Source: Sphingomonas hengshuiensis
GTDB taxonomy: Bacteria > Pseudomonadota > Alphaproteobacteria > Sphingomonadales > Sphingomonadaceae
Reading direction: 5' to 3'
Assembly (NCBI GenBank): GCA_003240755.1
Contig: QFNF01000047.1
Span: 1 to 18,636 of the forward strand
Length of the DNA stretch: 18,636 nt
The notes below the pieces were generated by a model. That model was not told the origin of the DNA and searched no databases. It saw nothing but the letters and a program-made list of their open reading frames with translations. Below are positions 6,057-14,395 of this stretch, piece by piece; the stretch's first letter is position 1, and each line of letters starts with the position of its first letter. The position numbers and the translations under genes were made by a program.

Positions 6057-7985
6057 ATGAAGACCCGTTTCCTGTTGCTGCCGTGCCTGTTGGCGGCAAC
6101 GCCGAGCTTTGCGCAGAGCGCGCAATCGACCGCCGGCCTCGAACGCGTGGCGGACCATGACGACGAGATCGTCGTCACCGCCAACCGCGAGGCGCGCCCG
6201 GTCGATACCGTCGGCCAGGCGATCACCGTGCTCGACACCGCCACCATCGAACAGCGTCAGGCGGTGGTCGTGTCCGACCTGCTGCGCCAGACGCCGGGCG
6301 TGACCGTCACCCGCAACGGCGGCCCCGGCACGACGACCGGCGTCAACATCCGCGGCGCCGACAGCGACCAGACCGTGGCGCTGATCGACGGGGTGAAGCT
6401 GAACGACCCGTCGTCGCCCGGCGGCGGGTTCAATTTCGGCAACCTGCTGGTCGGCAACATCGCCCGCATCGAAGTGCTGCGCGGCGCGCAGTCGGTGCTG
6501 TGGGGCAGCCAGGCGATCGGCGGCGTCATCAACCTCATCACCCGCCAGCCGACCGAGGAACTGGCGGTCAACGCCCGTGCCGAGGGCGGATCGTTCGGCA
6601 CCGGACAGGGTTTCGCCAACGTGTCGGGCAGGGCCGGCCCGGTATCGGCCAGCATCGGCGGCGGATTCTTCACCACCGACGGCATTTCCGCCTATGCGCC
6701 GGGCCGCGAGAAGGACGGCTATCGCAACTATGGCGCGAACGGCAGCGTCGCGGTGGCGCTGGCCGAGGGCGTGTCGGTCGATGTGCGCGGCTTCTATTCC
6801 AACGGGCGGACCGAAATCGATGGGTTCCCCGCGCCCAGCTTCACCTTCGGCGATACCCGTGAATATGGCGATTCGGAACAATGGACCGGCTATGCCGGCC
6901 TGAACGCCGCGCTGTTCGACGGCCGCTTCCGCAACCGCATCGGCTATGCCCATACGCAGAGCAACCGGACCAACACCGATCCCGACGGCACGCCGACCGA
7001 AACCTTTCGCGGCAAGGGGCGCAACGACCGCATCGATTATCAGGGAACGTTCGACCTGACCGACGCGGTGTTCGCGACCTTCGGCGTCGAGCGCGAAGTG
7101 TCGCGTTTCACCACCGCCAGCTATGGCGGTCCGGCGACCACCGGCCGCGCGCGGCTGCTGGGCGTCTATGGCCAGTTGGCGGTCACGCCGGTCGAACATC
7201 TGACGCTGACCGGCGGCGTGCGCCATGACGACCACAATATCTTCGGCGGCGCGACCGTGTTTTCGGGCAGCGGCGTGTGGTCGCCCAACGGCGGCAACAC
7301 GACGCTGCGCGCCAGCTATTCCGAAGGGTTCAAGGCGCCGACCTTGTACCAGTTGCAAAGCGAGTATGGCAACGCGCTGCTGACCCCCGAGCGCTCGCAC
7401 GGCTGGGATGCCGGCGTGACCCAACGCGGCCTCGACGGCGCGGTGGAGGCGAGCGCGACGTGGTTCGACCGCACGTCGAAGGACCTGATCGTGTTCGTGT
7501 CCTGCCCGGCCAGCGGCACCGGCATCTGCGCCGGACGCCCGTTCGGCACCTATGACAACATCCAGCGCGCTGAGGCGAAGGGGCTGGAATTCGCGCTGCG
7601 CCTGCGTCCGGTCGAAGCGTTCACCGTGGCGGCTGCCTATACGTGGCTGGAGGCGGAGAACCGGTCGGCCGGTACGGCCAATTTCGGGCGCCGCCTGCCG
7701 CGGCGTCCGTCGGACAGCCTGACGGTCAATGCCGATTATCGCTTCGCGTTCGGGCTTGCGACCGGCGCGACCGTGACGATGGTCGGCGACAGCTTCGACA
7801 ATGCCTCGAACGCCCGGCGGCTCGACGGCTATGTCCTGACCGACCTGCGCGCGTCGTTCCCGGTGACGGAGCGGGTCGAGGTCTATGGGCGCGTCGAGAA
7901 CCTGTTCGACGAACGTTACCAGACGATCTTCCAGTACGGGACGCCCGGCCGCGCCGCCTATGGCGGCGTGCGCGTGCGCTACTGA
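6057..7985 (+). CDS. btuB: TonB-dependent outer-membrane cobalamin receptor
   Basis: The 642-aa product has a signal peptide (MKTRFLLLPCLLAATPSFAQ, cleavage near residue 19) and a TonB-box-like EIVVTANR (37-44). The plug domain (about 50-160) shows LLRQTPGVTVTRNGG, NIRGADSDQTVALIDGVKLND and RIEVLRGAQSVLWGSQAIGGVINLI. A beta-barrel follows, with the GLEFALRL and VENLFDERYQTI segments near the end and a C-terminal aromatic residue (VRVRY). A CPASGTGIC pair lies in a probable surface loop. BtuB takes up corrinoids using TonB energy. Assignment to B12 rather than iron rests on the riboswitch and the downstream btuFCD/cob genes. The frame is open upstream through the aptamer, but ATG 6057 has AAGGGGGG and a proper signal peptide. 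The stop overlaps the next start by one base (TGATG). Confidence 0.94.
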   Translation: MKTRFLLLPCLLAATPSFAQSAQSTAGLERVADHDDEIVVTANREARPVDTVGQAITVLDTATIEQRQAVVVSDLLRQTPGVTVTRNGGPGTTTGVNIRGADSDQTVALIDGVKLNDPSSPGGGFNFGNLLVGNIARIEVLRGAQSVLWGSQAIGGVINLITRQPTEELAVNARAEGGSFGTGQGFANVSGRAGPVSASIGGGFFTTDGISAYAPGREKDGYRNYGANGSVAVALAEGVSVDVRGFYSNGRTEIDGFPAPSFTFGDTREYGDSEQWTGYAGLNAALFDGRFRNRIGYAHTQSNRTNTDPDGTPTETFRGKGRNDRIDYQGTFDLTDAVFATFGVEREVSRFTTASYGGPATTGRARLLGVYGQLAVTPVEHLTLTGGVRHDDHNIFGGATVFSGSGVWSPNGGNTTLRASYSEGFKAPTLYQLQSEYGNALLTPERSHGWDAGVTQRGLDGAVEASATWFDRTSKDLIVFVSCPASGTGICAGRPFGTYDNIQRAEAKGLEFALRLRPVEAFTVAAAYTWLEAENRSAGTANFGRRLPRRPSDSLTVNADYRFAFGLATGATVTMVGDSFDNASNARRLDGYVLTDLRASFPVTERVEVYGRVENLFDERYQTIFQYGTPGRAAYGGVRVRY

Positions 7986-8944
7986 TGGACGACCTCGCCG
8001 AATTCTGCGCGCATGGGGGGCGGGTCGCCGCCGCCGCGCGCGCGTTCGGCGGGGACGACTGGATCGACCTGTCGACCGGGATCGCGCCATGGCCGTACGA
8101 CCATGGCGCGATCGATCCTGACTGGACCCGTTTGCCCGAGCCGGCCGAACTGGCGGGGCTCGAAGCGGCGGCGGCGCGGGCCTTCGGGGTGAACGACCCG
8201 GCGCGGGTCGTGGCGGTGCCGGGCACCGATCTTGCGCTCAGGCTGCTGGCGGTGATCCTCGCCGCCGAACGCCCGGCGGTGGTGCGGCCGGGCTATGCCG
8301 GCCATGCCGCGGCGTGGGGGCAGGCGCGCAGCGTCGCCGCGGGCGCCGATCCGGGCGACGCCGACCTGCTGGTGCTGGCCAGCCCGGCCAATCCCGACGG
8401 GCGGGTGACGCCGCCCGACCGGCTGCGCGCGCTGGCCGCACGGATGACGGTGATCGTCGATGAAGCCTATGCCGATCCCGACCCGGGGCTTGGCGCGGAA
8501 GCATCGGACCGGCTGGTCGTGCTGCGCTCCTTTGGCAAGTTCCATGGCCTGCCGGGGCTGCGGCTCGGCTTCGTGATCGCTGGCGCGGGGGTGGCCGGGG
8601 CGCTGCGCCACCTGCTCGGCGACTGGCCGGTATCGGCGGGCGCAGTGGCGATCGGGTCCGCCGCCTATGCCGACCGGAGCTGGATGGCGGGGCAGGTCGA
8701 ACGGATCGACACGGTCGGCGCGCTGCTCGACCTCGCATTGGCCGATAGCGACGTGATCGGTCATGCCCCGCTGTTCCGGCTGGTGCGGACGCCCGACGCG
8801 CATCGCCTGTTCCGTCATCTGTGCCGCCATGCCATCCTGACGCGCCCGTTCGCCGACCGGCCCGACGCCCTGCGGATCGGCCTGCCGCCCGATGGCGCGA
8901 CGCTGGCCCGCCTTGCCACTGCCCTGATGGAGTATGATCGATGA
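7985..8944 (+). CDS. cobD: Threonine-phosphate decarboxylase (PLP-dependent; alphaproteobacterial name CobC)
   Basis: The 319-aa aminotransferase fold protein starts with CAHGGRVAAAARAFG and WIDLSTGIAPWPY, the usual opening of this family. ASPANPDGR (132-140), VDEAYADP (158-165) and RSFGKFHGLPGLRLG (181-195) follow, with K185 as the PLP Schiff-base lysine and R193 the probable phosphate/carboxylate arginine. It makes (R)-1-amino-2-propanol phosphate from L-threonine phosphate, the linker that CbiB attaches to cobyric acid. It is slightly short compared with the about 330-360 aa common in the family, but no motif is missing. It starts within the btuB stop (TGATG) with no clear ribosome site, suggesting translational coupling. 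The name cobD follows Salmonella; Pseudomonas denitrificans nomenclature calls it cobC. Confidence 0.92.
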   Translation: MDDLAEFCAHGGRVAAAARAFGGDDWIDLSTGIAPWPYDHGAIDPDWTRLPEPAELAGLEAAAARAFGVNDPARVVAVPGTDLALRLLAVILAAERPAVVRPGYAGHAAAWGQARSVAAGADPGDADLLVLASPANPDGRVTPPDRLRALAARMTVIVDEAYADPDPGLGAEASDRLVVLRSFGKFHGLPGLRLGFVIAGAGVAGALRHLLGDWPVSAGAVAIGSAAYADRSWMAGQVERIDTVGALLDLALADSDVIGHAPLFRLVRTPDAHRLFRHLCRHAILTRPFADRPDALRIGLPPDGATLARLATALMEYDR

Positions 8945-9552
8945 CCGAGACGCCCGAGGATCATGCCCGGCACAATGCGCGGATGCAGCGCATGGCCGTC
9001 GCCCGCGAAAAGATGCAGGCGCGTCGCACGCTCGAACGCGGGCTGCTGATCGTCCATACCGGCAACGGCAAGGGCAAGTCGTCGAGCGCGTTCGGCATGG
9101 CGATCCGCAGCATCGGCTGGGGCATGCGCGTCGCGATCCTGCAGTACGTCAAGGGCAAGTGGGAGACGGGCGAGCGCAACTTCTTCGACGCGCATCCCGA
9201 CCTCGCCAGCTTCGAGGTGATGGGCGAAGGCTTCACCTGGGAGACGCAGGACCGCGCACAGGACATCGCCGCCGCGCAGGCCGCGTGGGAACGGTCGAAG
9301 GAGATGATCCTCGACCCCGCCATCGACTTCGTGATCCTCGACGAACTGAACATCGTCCTGCGGGACGATACGCTGCCCATCGCCGACATCGTCGCGTTCC
9401 TGCAGGATCGCCCCCTCACCAAGCATATCTGCATCACCGGCCGCAACGCGAAGCCCGAATTGCTGGCGATCGCCGATCTCGTGACCGAGTTCGGCGAGGT
9501 GAAGCATCCCTATCACGCCGGGTTCAAGGCGCAGAAGGGCGTCGAATATTGA
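8941..9552 (+). CDS. cobO: Cob(I)yrinic acid a,c-diamide adenosyltransferase
   Basis: The 203-aa protein matches the CobA/CobO family length. It has the ATP-binding loop HTGNGKGKSS (39-48), the following SAFGMAIRSIGWGMRVAILQYVKG, FTWETQD, FVILDELNIVL (Walker B-like) and ITGRNAKPELLAIADLVTE. It transfers the 5'-deoxyadenosyl group of ATP to cob(I)alamin or cob(I)yrinic acid diamide in the cytoplasm. The N-terminal about 30 residues, rich in Arg, Met and His, match the usual extension that helps close the active site. It overlaps the previous gene by 4 bp (ATGA) and the next by 4 bp (TTGA). Confidence 0.96.
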   Translation: MTETPEDHARHNARMQRMAVAREKMQARRTLERGLLIVHTGNGKGKSSSAFGMAIRSIGWGMRVAILQYVKGKWETGERNFFDAHPDLASFEVMGEGFTWETQDRAQDIAAAQAAWERSKEMILDPAIDFVILDELNIVLRDDTLPIADIVAFLQDRPLTKHICITGRNAKPELLAIADLVTEFGEVKHPYHAGFKAQKGVEY

Positions 9553-10355
9553 TCCGCGCGTTCGCCCTGCTCGCCGCCGCGCCATGGCTGGTGTCGGCCG
9601 CGCCGCGGCTGCCGCGGATCGTGTCGATCAACCCGTGCGTCGACGCGGTGCTGCGCCATGTCGCCGATCCGGCGCAGATCGTGGGGATCAGCCATTATTC
9701 GCAGGACGCCCGTGCGACCTCGGTGCCGCTCGGCTGGTCCGCTCGGTTCCACGCGACGTCCGGCACGGCGGAGGAGGTGGTCGCGCTGCGCCCCGACATC
9801 GTGCTGGCCGGCCCGCATGTCGAACCGGCGACGATCGCGGCGTTGCGGCGGCTGAGGATCGCGCTGGTCCAGTATCCGGTGGCGGAATCGGTGCCCGAAA
9901 GCGTGGCGCAGGTCCGCGCCATCGCCACCGCGACCGGCCATGCCGATCGTGGTACGGCGCTGGCGGCGCGGATCGCGGCGGCGGCGGCGCCTTCGGCCGT
10001 GCGACCGGTCGGGGCGCTGGTGTGGCAGGGGAACGGGCTGGTCCCCGGCAGCGGCACGCTGACCGACGACCTGCTGAAACGCGCGGGATTTCGTAACATG
10101 AGTGCGAAATACGGGCTGAGGCAATGGGACGTCCTGCCGCTGGAATATCTGATCGCCGATCCGCCGCGCGTGCTGCTGTCGACCGCGCCGGCTGGGGTGC
10201 AGGACGACCGGATGACCGGTCATCCGGCGGTGCGGCGGCTCGGGCGGCACATCACCGTCGTGCCCTATCCCACCCGGCTGATGAACTGTGGCGGGCCGAC
10301 GATCATCGCGGCGATGGCGCGGCTGCGGCAGGTGCGCAGGGGAGTGGGCGGATGA
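9549..10355 (+). CDS. btuF: Periplasmic corrinoid-binding protein of ABC transporter
   Basis: The 268-aa product belongs to the TroA-like/BtuF substrate-binding family. The core begins RIVSINPCVDAVLRHVADPAQIVGISHYSQD, and the middle has VVALRPDIVLAG. The end has GHPAVRRLGRHITVVPYPTRLMNCGGP. No ATG fits; the TTG at 9549 overlaps the cobO stop (TTGA), has AGAAGGG about 8 nt upstream, and restores a signal peptide (MIRAFALLAAAPWLVSAAP, cleavage near 17-18). There is no lipobox Cys, so the protein should be soluble in the periplasm. It hands corrinoid to BtuCD, encoded directly downstream. The family also includes haem and siderophore binders; B12 is chosen from context. Confidence 0.87.
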   Translation: MIRAFALLAAAPWLVSAAPRLPRIVSINPCVDAVLRHVADPAQIVGISHYSQDARATSVPLGWSARFHATSGTAEEVVALRPDIVLAGPHVEPATIAALRRLRIALVQYPVAESVPESVAQVRAIATATGHADRGTALAARIAAAAAPSAVRPVGALVWQGNGLVPGSGTLTDDLLKRAGFRNMSAKYGLRQWDVLPLEYLIADPPRVLLSTAPAGVQDDRMTGHPAVRRLGRHITVVPYPTRLMNCGGPTIIAAMARLRQVRRGVGG

Positions 10356-11314
10356 ACCGGCTGACCATCGGCCTGATCGTGGCGCTGCTGCTCGCCGCCT
10401 GCCTGTCGGTCGCGGCGGGCAAGGTGTGGGTCCCGCTGGATGCATGGACGGTTGAAGATCCGCGTTCCATCATCATCATCGAACTCCGCCTCCCCCGCAC
10501 CTTGCTGGCCATGCTGGTCGGCGCGGCGCTGGGGCTGTCGGGAGCGGTGATGCAGGGCTATCTCCGCAACCCGCTGGCCGATCCGGGGTTGTTCGGCGTG
10601 TCGTCCGGCGCGGCGTTCGGCGCGGTGCTGGCGCTGTATTTCGGCTATGCCGCGCAGATGTGGTTGCTGCCCGGTTTCGCCCTGACCGGCGCGGGGATCG
10701 CGATGACCCTGCTGGCACTGATCGCCGGACGATCGGGCAGCCTGATCCTGTTCACGCTCGGCGGGATGATCCTGACGAGCATCGCCGGGTCGGTGACCGC
10801 GCTGGCCATCAGCCTTGCGCCGACGCCGTTCGTGTCGTCGCAGATCGTGGGGTGGTTGATGGGCGCGCTGACCGATCGTAGCTGGGACGACGTGAAGATC
10901 GCCGCGCCGCTGATCGGGATCGGCATGGCGTTGCTGGCGACCACCGCACGGTCGCTCGACGCGCTGACGCTGGGCGAGGCGGCGGCACGGTCGATGGGGG
11001 TGGATCCGGTGCGGCTGCAACGGCTGGTGATCGCCGGCATCGCGCTGAGCGTCGGTGCGTCGGTCGCGTCGGCGGGGATCATCGGCTTCGTCGGGTTGAT
11101 GGTGCCGCATCTCGTGCGGCCGCTGGCAGGCAACCGCCCGTCGGCGATCCTGCTGCCCTCGGCGCTGGGCGGGGCGGTGCTGCTGACGCTGGCGGACAGC
11201 CTCGTGCGGCTGGCCCCGACCGTCAGCGAACTGCGCCTCGGTATCGCCATGTCGATGCTGGGCGGGCCGTTCTTCCTCTATCTGCTCATCGCGATGCGGC
11301 GGAGACTGGCATGA
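10352..11314 (+). CDS. btuC: Corrinoid ABC transporter permease
   Basis: The 320-aa, very hydrophobic FecCD/BtuC-type permease has the family signature RLPRTLLAMLVGAALGLSGAVMQG followed by NPLADPGLFGVSSGAAFGAV. The coupling-loop region is LGEAAARSMGVDP, before the GFVGLMVPHLVRPLAG segment near the C-terminus. Members usually have ten membrane helices and act as homodimers in the inner membrane. The ATG overlaps the btuF stop (ATGA) and AGGGGAG lies upstream. Together with the preceding binding protein and following ATPase it forms a complete BtuFCD-type importer. The same family serves siderophores and haem, so the B12 assignment depends on the operon. Confidence 0.93.
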   Translation: MNRLTIGLIVALLLAACLSVAAGKVWVPLDAWTVEDPRSIIIIELRLPRTLLAMLVGAALGLSGAVMQGYLRNPLADPGLFGVSSGAAFGAVLALYFGYAAQMWLLPGFALTGAGIAMTLLALIAGRSGSLILFTLGGMILTSIAGSVTALAISLAPTPFVSSQIVGWLMGALTDRSWDDVKIAAPLIGIGMALLATTARSLDALTLGEAAARSMGVDPVRLQRLVIAGIALSVGASVASAGIIGFVGLMVPHLVRPLAGNRPSAILLPSALGGAVLLTLADSLVRLAPTVSELRLGIAMSMLGGPFFLYLLIAMRRRLA

Positions 11315-12081
11315 CCGAACTGGTGGCCGATGCGGTGCGCCTGACGCTGGGCGGGCGGCGTGTGCTGGACGATGTGTCGTTCGCCTTCCGGCCCGGACGG
11401 GTGAGCGCGCTGCTGGGCGCGAACGGGGCGGGCAAGTCCAGCCTGCTCGCCTGCCTCGCCGCGCTGCGCCGGCCGGATGGCGGCGCGGCGCGACTCGGCG
11501 GATCGGACGTGCAGGCGCTCGACCGCCGGGTCCGCGCCCGCGCGATCGGGTTGTTGCCGCAAGCCGCCGATGTGCACTGGGACATCGACGTCCAGACCTT
11601 GGTCGGGCTGGGGCGGTTCGCGCATCGCGGGCGGTGGGGCGAGACGCAGGCGGACCGCGATGCGGTGGCGGCGGCGCTGGCGGCGACCGACATGACCGGG
11701 TTCGCCACGCGCGGGGTCGAACGGCTGTCGGGCGGCGAGCGGGGCCGGGCGCTGCTGGCGCGGGTGCTGGCGGGCGAGCCCGACTGGCTGCTGGCCGACG
11801 AACCGCTCGCCAGTCTCGACCCCGCACATCAGCTTGATGTGCTGGCGCGGTTGCGCGGCGTGGCGAGCGGGGGGCGGGGCGTGGTGCTGGTGCTGCACGA
11901 CCTGCATCTGGCGGCGCGGGTCGCCGACGATGCGGTGCTGCTGAAGGACGGGCGCGTCGTCGCGTCGGGCGCCGCCGACGACGTGCTGACCCCGGCGGCG
12001 ATCGCCGAGGCATATGGCATCGACGTCGAGATCGGCCGTACGCCGCGCGGGCATCGCTACATCCTGCCGGTCGCGCGGTGA
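11311..12081 (+). CDS. btuD: Corrinoid ABC transporter ATP-binding protein
   Basis: All ABC ATPase motifs are present in the 256-aa protein: Walker A GANGAGKS (36-43), Q-loop Q84 (LLPQAAD), signature LSGGE (139-143), Walker B LLADE (160-164), D-loop SLD (168-170) and H-loop H196 (LVLHDLH). It would energise the BtuC dimer for corrinoid import. The C-terminal ADDVLTPAAIAEAYGIDVEI is typical of the BtuD/FecE/HmuV group. It starts in the btuC stop (ATGA), and its own stop overlaps the GTG of cbiB (GTGA). Confidence 0.95.
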   Translation: MTELVADAVRLTLGGRRVLDDVSFAFRPGRVSALLGANGAGKSSLLACLAALRRPDGGAARLGGSDVQALDRRVRARAIGLLPQAADVHWDIDVQTLVGLGRFAHRGRWGETQADRDAVAAALAATDMTGFATRGVERLSGGERGRALLARVLAGEPDWLLADEPLASLDPAHQLDVLARLRGVASGGRGVVLVLHDLHLAARVADDAVLLKDGRVVASGAADDVLTPAAIAEAYGIDVEIGRTPRGHRYILPVAR

Positions 12082-12950
12082 TCGCACTGGCGGCGCTGAT
12101 CGTCGAAGCGGCGTTCGGCTATCCGCGGCGGTGGTGGCATCCGGTGATGGCGGTCGGCGCGCTGATCGCGGGCGTCGAGCGGCGCTGGAACCGGCGGCGG
12201 CGGCGGGAGGGGGTGGCGCTGGTCGTGCTGCTCCTCGCGCTGTCGGTGGTGCTGGGACTGGCGATCGAGCGGCTGGGGACGGTGGCGACGGTGCTGGTCG
12301 CGACGACCGGTCTCGCGCAGCGCAGCCTGGACGATCATGTCGCGGCGGTGGCGCGGCCGCTGGCGGCGGGCGACATGGCCGCGGCGCGCGCGGCGGTGGC
12401 GATGATCGTCGGGCGCGATACCGCCACGCTGGACGACGCGGGCGTGGCGACGGCGGCGATCGAGAGCCTGGCGGAGAGCTTCTGCGACGGGGTGGTCGCG
12501 CCGGCGATCGCTTTGCTGCTGTTCGGGCTGCCCGGATTGTTCGCAGTGAAGGCGATCAACACCGCCGATTCGATGGTCGGGCATCGCACCCCCGGGCTGC
12601 GCGCGTTCGGCTGGGCATCGGCAAGGGCGGACGATGCCGTCAACTTCGTGCCCGCGCGACTGGCGGGGGCGTTGGTGGCGATCGCCGGGCGGGGCGGCTG
12701 GCGCACGATGTGGCGCGATGCCGCCGGCCACGCATCGCCCAATGGCGGCTGGCCCGAGGCGGCGATGGCCGGGGCGCTGGGGCGGCGGCTGGGCGGGCCG
12801 GTGACATATGACGGCGATGTGGCGGCGCGCGCCGTACTGGGCGACGGGCCGCCGCCCGGCGCGCGCGACCTTTTCGCGGCGCTGCGCGTCTATCGCACCG
12901 CCTGTCTGCTGCTGTGGCTGCTGATCGGAGGGATCGCATGGGCGCGGTGA
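12078..12950 (+). CDS. cbiB: Adenosylcobinamide-phosphate synthase (also called CobD)
   Basis: The 290-aa membrane protein carries the CbiB motifs in order: HPVMAVGALI (20-29), VGRDTATLDDAGVATAAIESLAES (from about 115), FCDGVVAPAIALLLFG, KAINTADSMVGH, GWASARADDAVNFVPARL and SPNGGWPEAAMAGALGRRLGGP. It attaches aminopropanol phosphate (made by the Thr-P decarboxylase four genes upstream) to adenosylcobyric acid, giving adenosylcobinamide phosphate. Several hydrophobic helices place it in the inner membrane. The start is a GTG overlapping the btuD stop; no ATG fits the conserved N-terminus. Its 3' end overlaps cobQ by 13 bp. Confidence 0.94.
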   Translation: MIALAALIVEAAFGYPRRWWHPVMAVGALIAGVERRWNRRRRREGVALVVLLLALSVVLGLAIERLGTVATVLVATTGLAQRSLDDHVAAVARPLAAGDMAAARAAVAMIVGRDTATLDDAGVATAAIESLAESFCDGVVAPAIALLLFGLPGLFAVKAINTADSMVGHRTPGLRAFGWASARADDAVNFVPARLAGALVAIAGRGGWRTMWRDAAGHASPNGGWPEAAMAGALGRRLGGPVTYDGDVAARAVLGDGPPPGARDLFAALRVYRTACLLLWLLIGGIAWAR

Positions 12951-14395
12951 TGATCCAGGGGACCGGATCGGACGTGGGCAAATCGGTGCTGGTCGCCGGG
13001 CTGTGCCGGCTGCTGACCAATCGCGGGCTGACCGTGCGGCCGTTCAAGGCGCAGAACATGTCGAACAACGCCGCGGTCTGTGCCGATGGCGGCGAGATCG
13101 GCCGGGCACAGGCGTTGCAGGCGATGGCGTGCCGCGCCGCGCCGACGACGACCATGAACCCGGTACTGCTGAAACCGCAGAGCGATCGTACCGCGCAGCT
13201 CATCGTCGACGGTCGGGTCGCGGGCGTCATGGCGGCGGGCGATTATCGGCGGCGAAGGCCCGAATTGCTGGGCGCGGTGCTGTCGGCCTATCGCCGGTTG
13301 GCACGCGACGCCGATATCGTGATCGTCGAGGGGGCGGGGTCGCCGGCCGAGATCAACCTGCGCGCCGGCGACATCGCCAATATGGGGTTTGCCCGGGCGG
13401 CGCGGGTGCCGGTGGTGCTGGCCGGCGATATCGATCGCGGCGGGGTGATCGCCGCGCTGGTAGGGACGCAGGCGGTGATCGACCCGGCCGACGCGGCGAT
13501 GATCCGCGGCTTCGTGGTCAACAAGTTCCGTGGCGATCCGGCGCTGTTCGACGACGGCCGCGCCGGGATCGTGGCGCGGACCGGGTGGCGCGATATCGGG
13601 CTGGTGCCGTGGCTGGCCGATGCCGCGCTGCTGCCGGCCGAGGATGCGGTGGCGCTGGGGCGCGGCGTGGCGGGTGGCGACGGGCCGTTGATCGCGGTGC
13701 CGATGTTGTCACGCATCGCCAATTTCGACGATTTCGACGCCCTTGCGCATGATCCGGGCGTCCGGTTGCGGATGGTGCCGCCGGGCCAGCCGCTGCCGGG
13801 CGACGCGGCGCTGGTCATCCTGCCGGGAACGAAGGCGACGATCGCCGACCTCGCCTTTTTCCGGGCGCAGGGGTGGGACATCGACCTTGCCGGCCATGTC
13901 CGGCGCGGGGGACAGGTGCTGGGGATCTGCGGCGGATATCAGATGCTCGGCACCCATATCGCCGATCCGGACGGGATCGAGGGGCCGGCGGGCAGCGTCG
14001 CCGGGTTGGGGCTGCTGCCGGTCCGGACGGTGATCGCGCGCGCCAAGACGACGCGGCCGGTAATCGGCACGCTGGCGGGCGGCGCGACCTTTGCCGGGTA
14101 TGAAATCCATGCCGGGGTGAGCGAGGTCGAAACCGGTACGCCGCCGCTGCTGCGCTTTGCCGACGGAACGCCCGATGGCGCGACCGCGCGCGACGGGCAG
14201 ATCGGCGGCTGCTATGTCCATGGCCTGTTCGACGGGGCCGGGGCGCGTGCGGCGCTGCTGGCGCGGATCGGCGGAAGCGCCGACCCGCTCGACCGGCGCG
14301 AGCGGATCGACGCCGCGCTCGACGGGGTGGCGCGGGCGCTGGCGACGGCGCTCGATATCGATGCACTATTGGATATCGCGGGAGAAGCGGTTTGA
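12938..14395 (+). CDS. cobQ: Adenosylcobyric acid synthase (glutamine-hydrolysing)
   Basis: The 485-aa length fits CobQ/CbiP. The N-terminal dethiobiotin-synthetase-like domain has IQGTGSDVGKS (6-16) and RPFKAQNMSNNA (34-45), plus EGAGSPAEINL and AGDIDRGGV. The C-terminal class I glutamine amidotransferase-like domain has VLGICGGYQMLG with nucleophile C331 and CYVHGLFD with H428. It amidates four side chains of adenosylcobyrinic a,c-diamide using ATP and glutamine. ATG 12938 is selected because GGAGGG (12927-12932) sits 5 nt upstream; ATG 12950 would lose only four residues. The gene overlaps cbiB at the front and the TTG of cobT at the end (TTGA). Confidence 0.95.
   Translation: MGAVMIQGTGSDVGKSVLVAGLCRLLTNRGLTVRPFKAQNMSNNAAVCADGGEIGRAQALQAMACRAAPTTTMNPVLLKPQSDRTAQLIVDGRVAGVMAAGDYRRRRPELLGAVLSAYRRLARDADIVIVEGAGSPAEINLRAGDIANMGFARAARVPVVLAGDIDRGGVIAALVGTQAVIDPADAAMIRGFVVNKFRGDPALFDDGRAGIVARTGWRDIGLVPWLADAALLPAEDAVALGRGVAGGDGPLIAVPMLSRIANFDDFDALAHDPGVRLRMVPPGQPLPGDAALVILPGTKATIADLAFFRAQGWDIDLAGHVRRGGQVLGICGGYQMLGTHIADPDGIEGPAGSVAGLGLLPVRTVIARAKTTRPVIGTLAGGATFAGYEIHAGVSEVETGTPPLLRFADGTPDGATARDGQIGGCYVHGLFDGAGARAALLARIGGSADPLDRRERIDAALDGVARALATALDIDALLDIAGEAV

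Noticed and set aside
5712..8090. A 792-codon open frame antisense to btuB
   Set aside because: Its translation is Arg/Ala/Gly/His-rich with no recognisable domain; the plus strand has a full TonB receptor with signal peptide. It is a GC-rich shadow frame.
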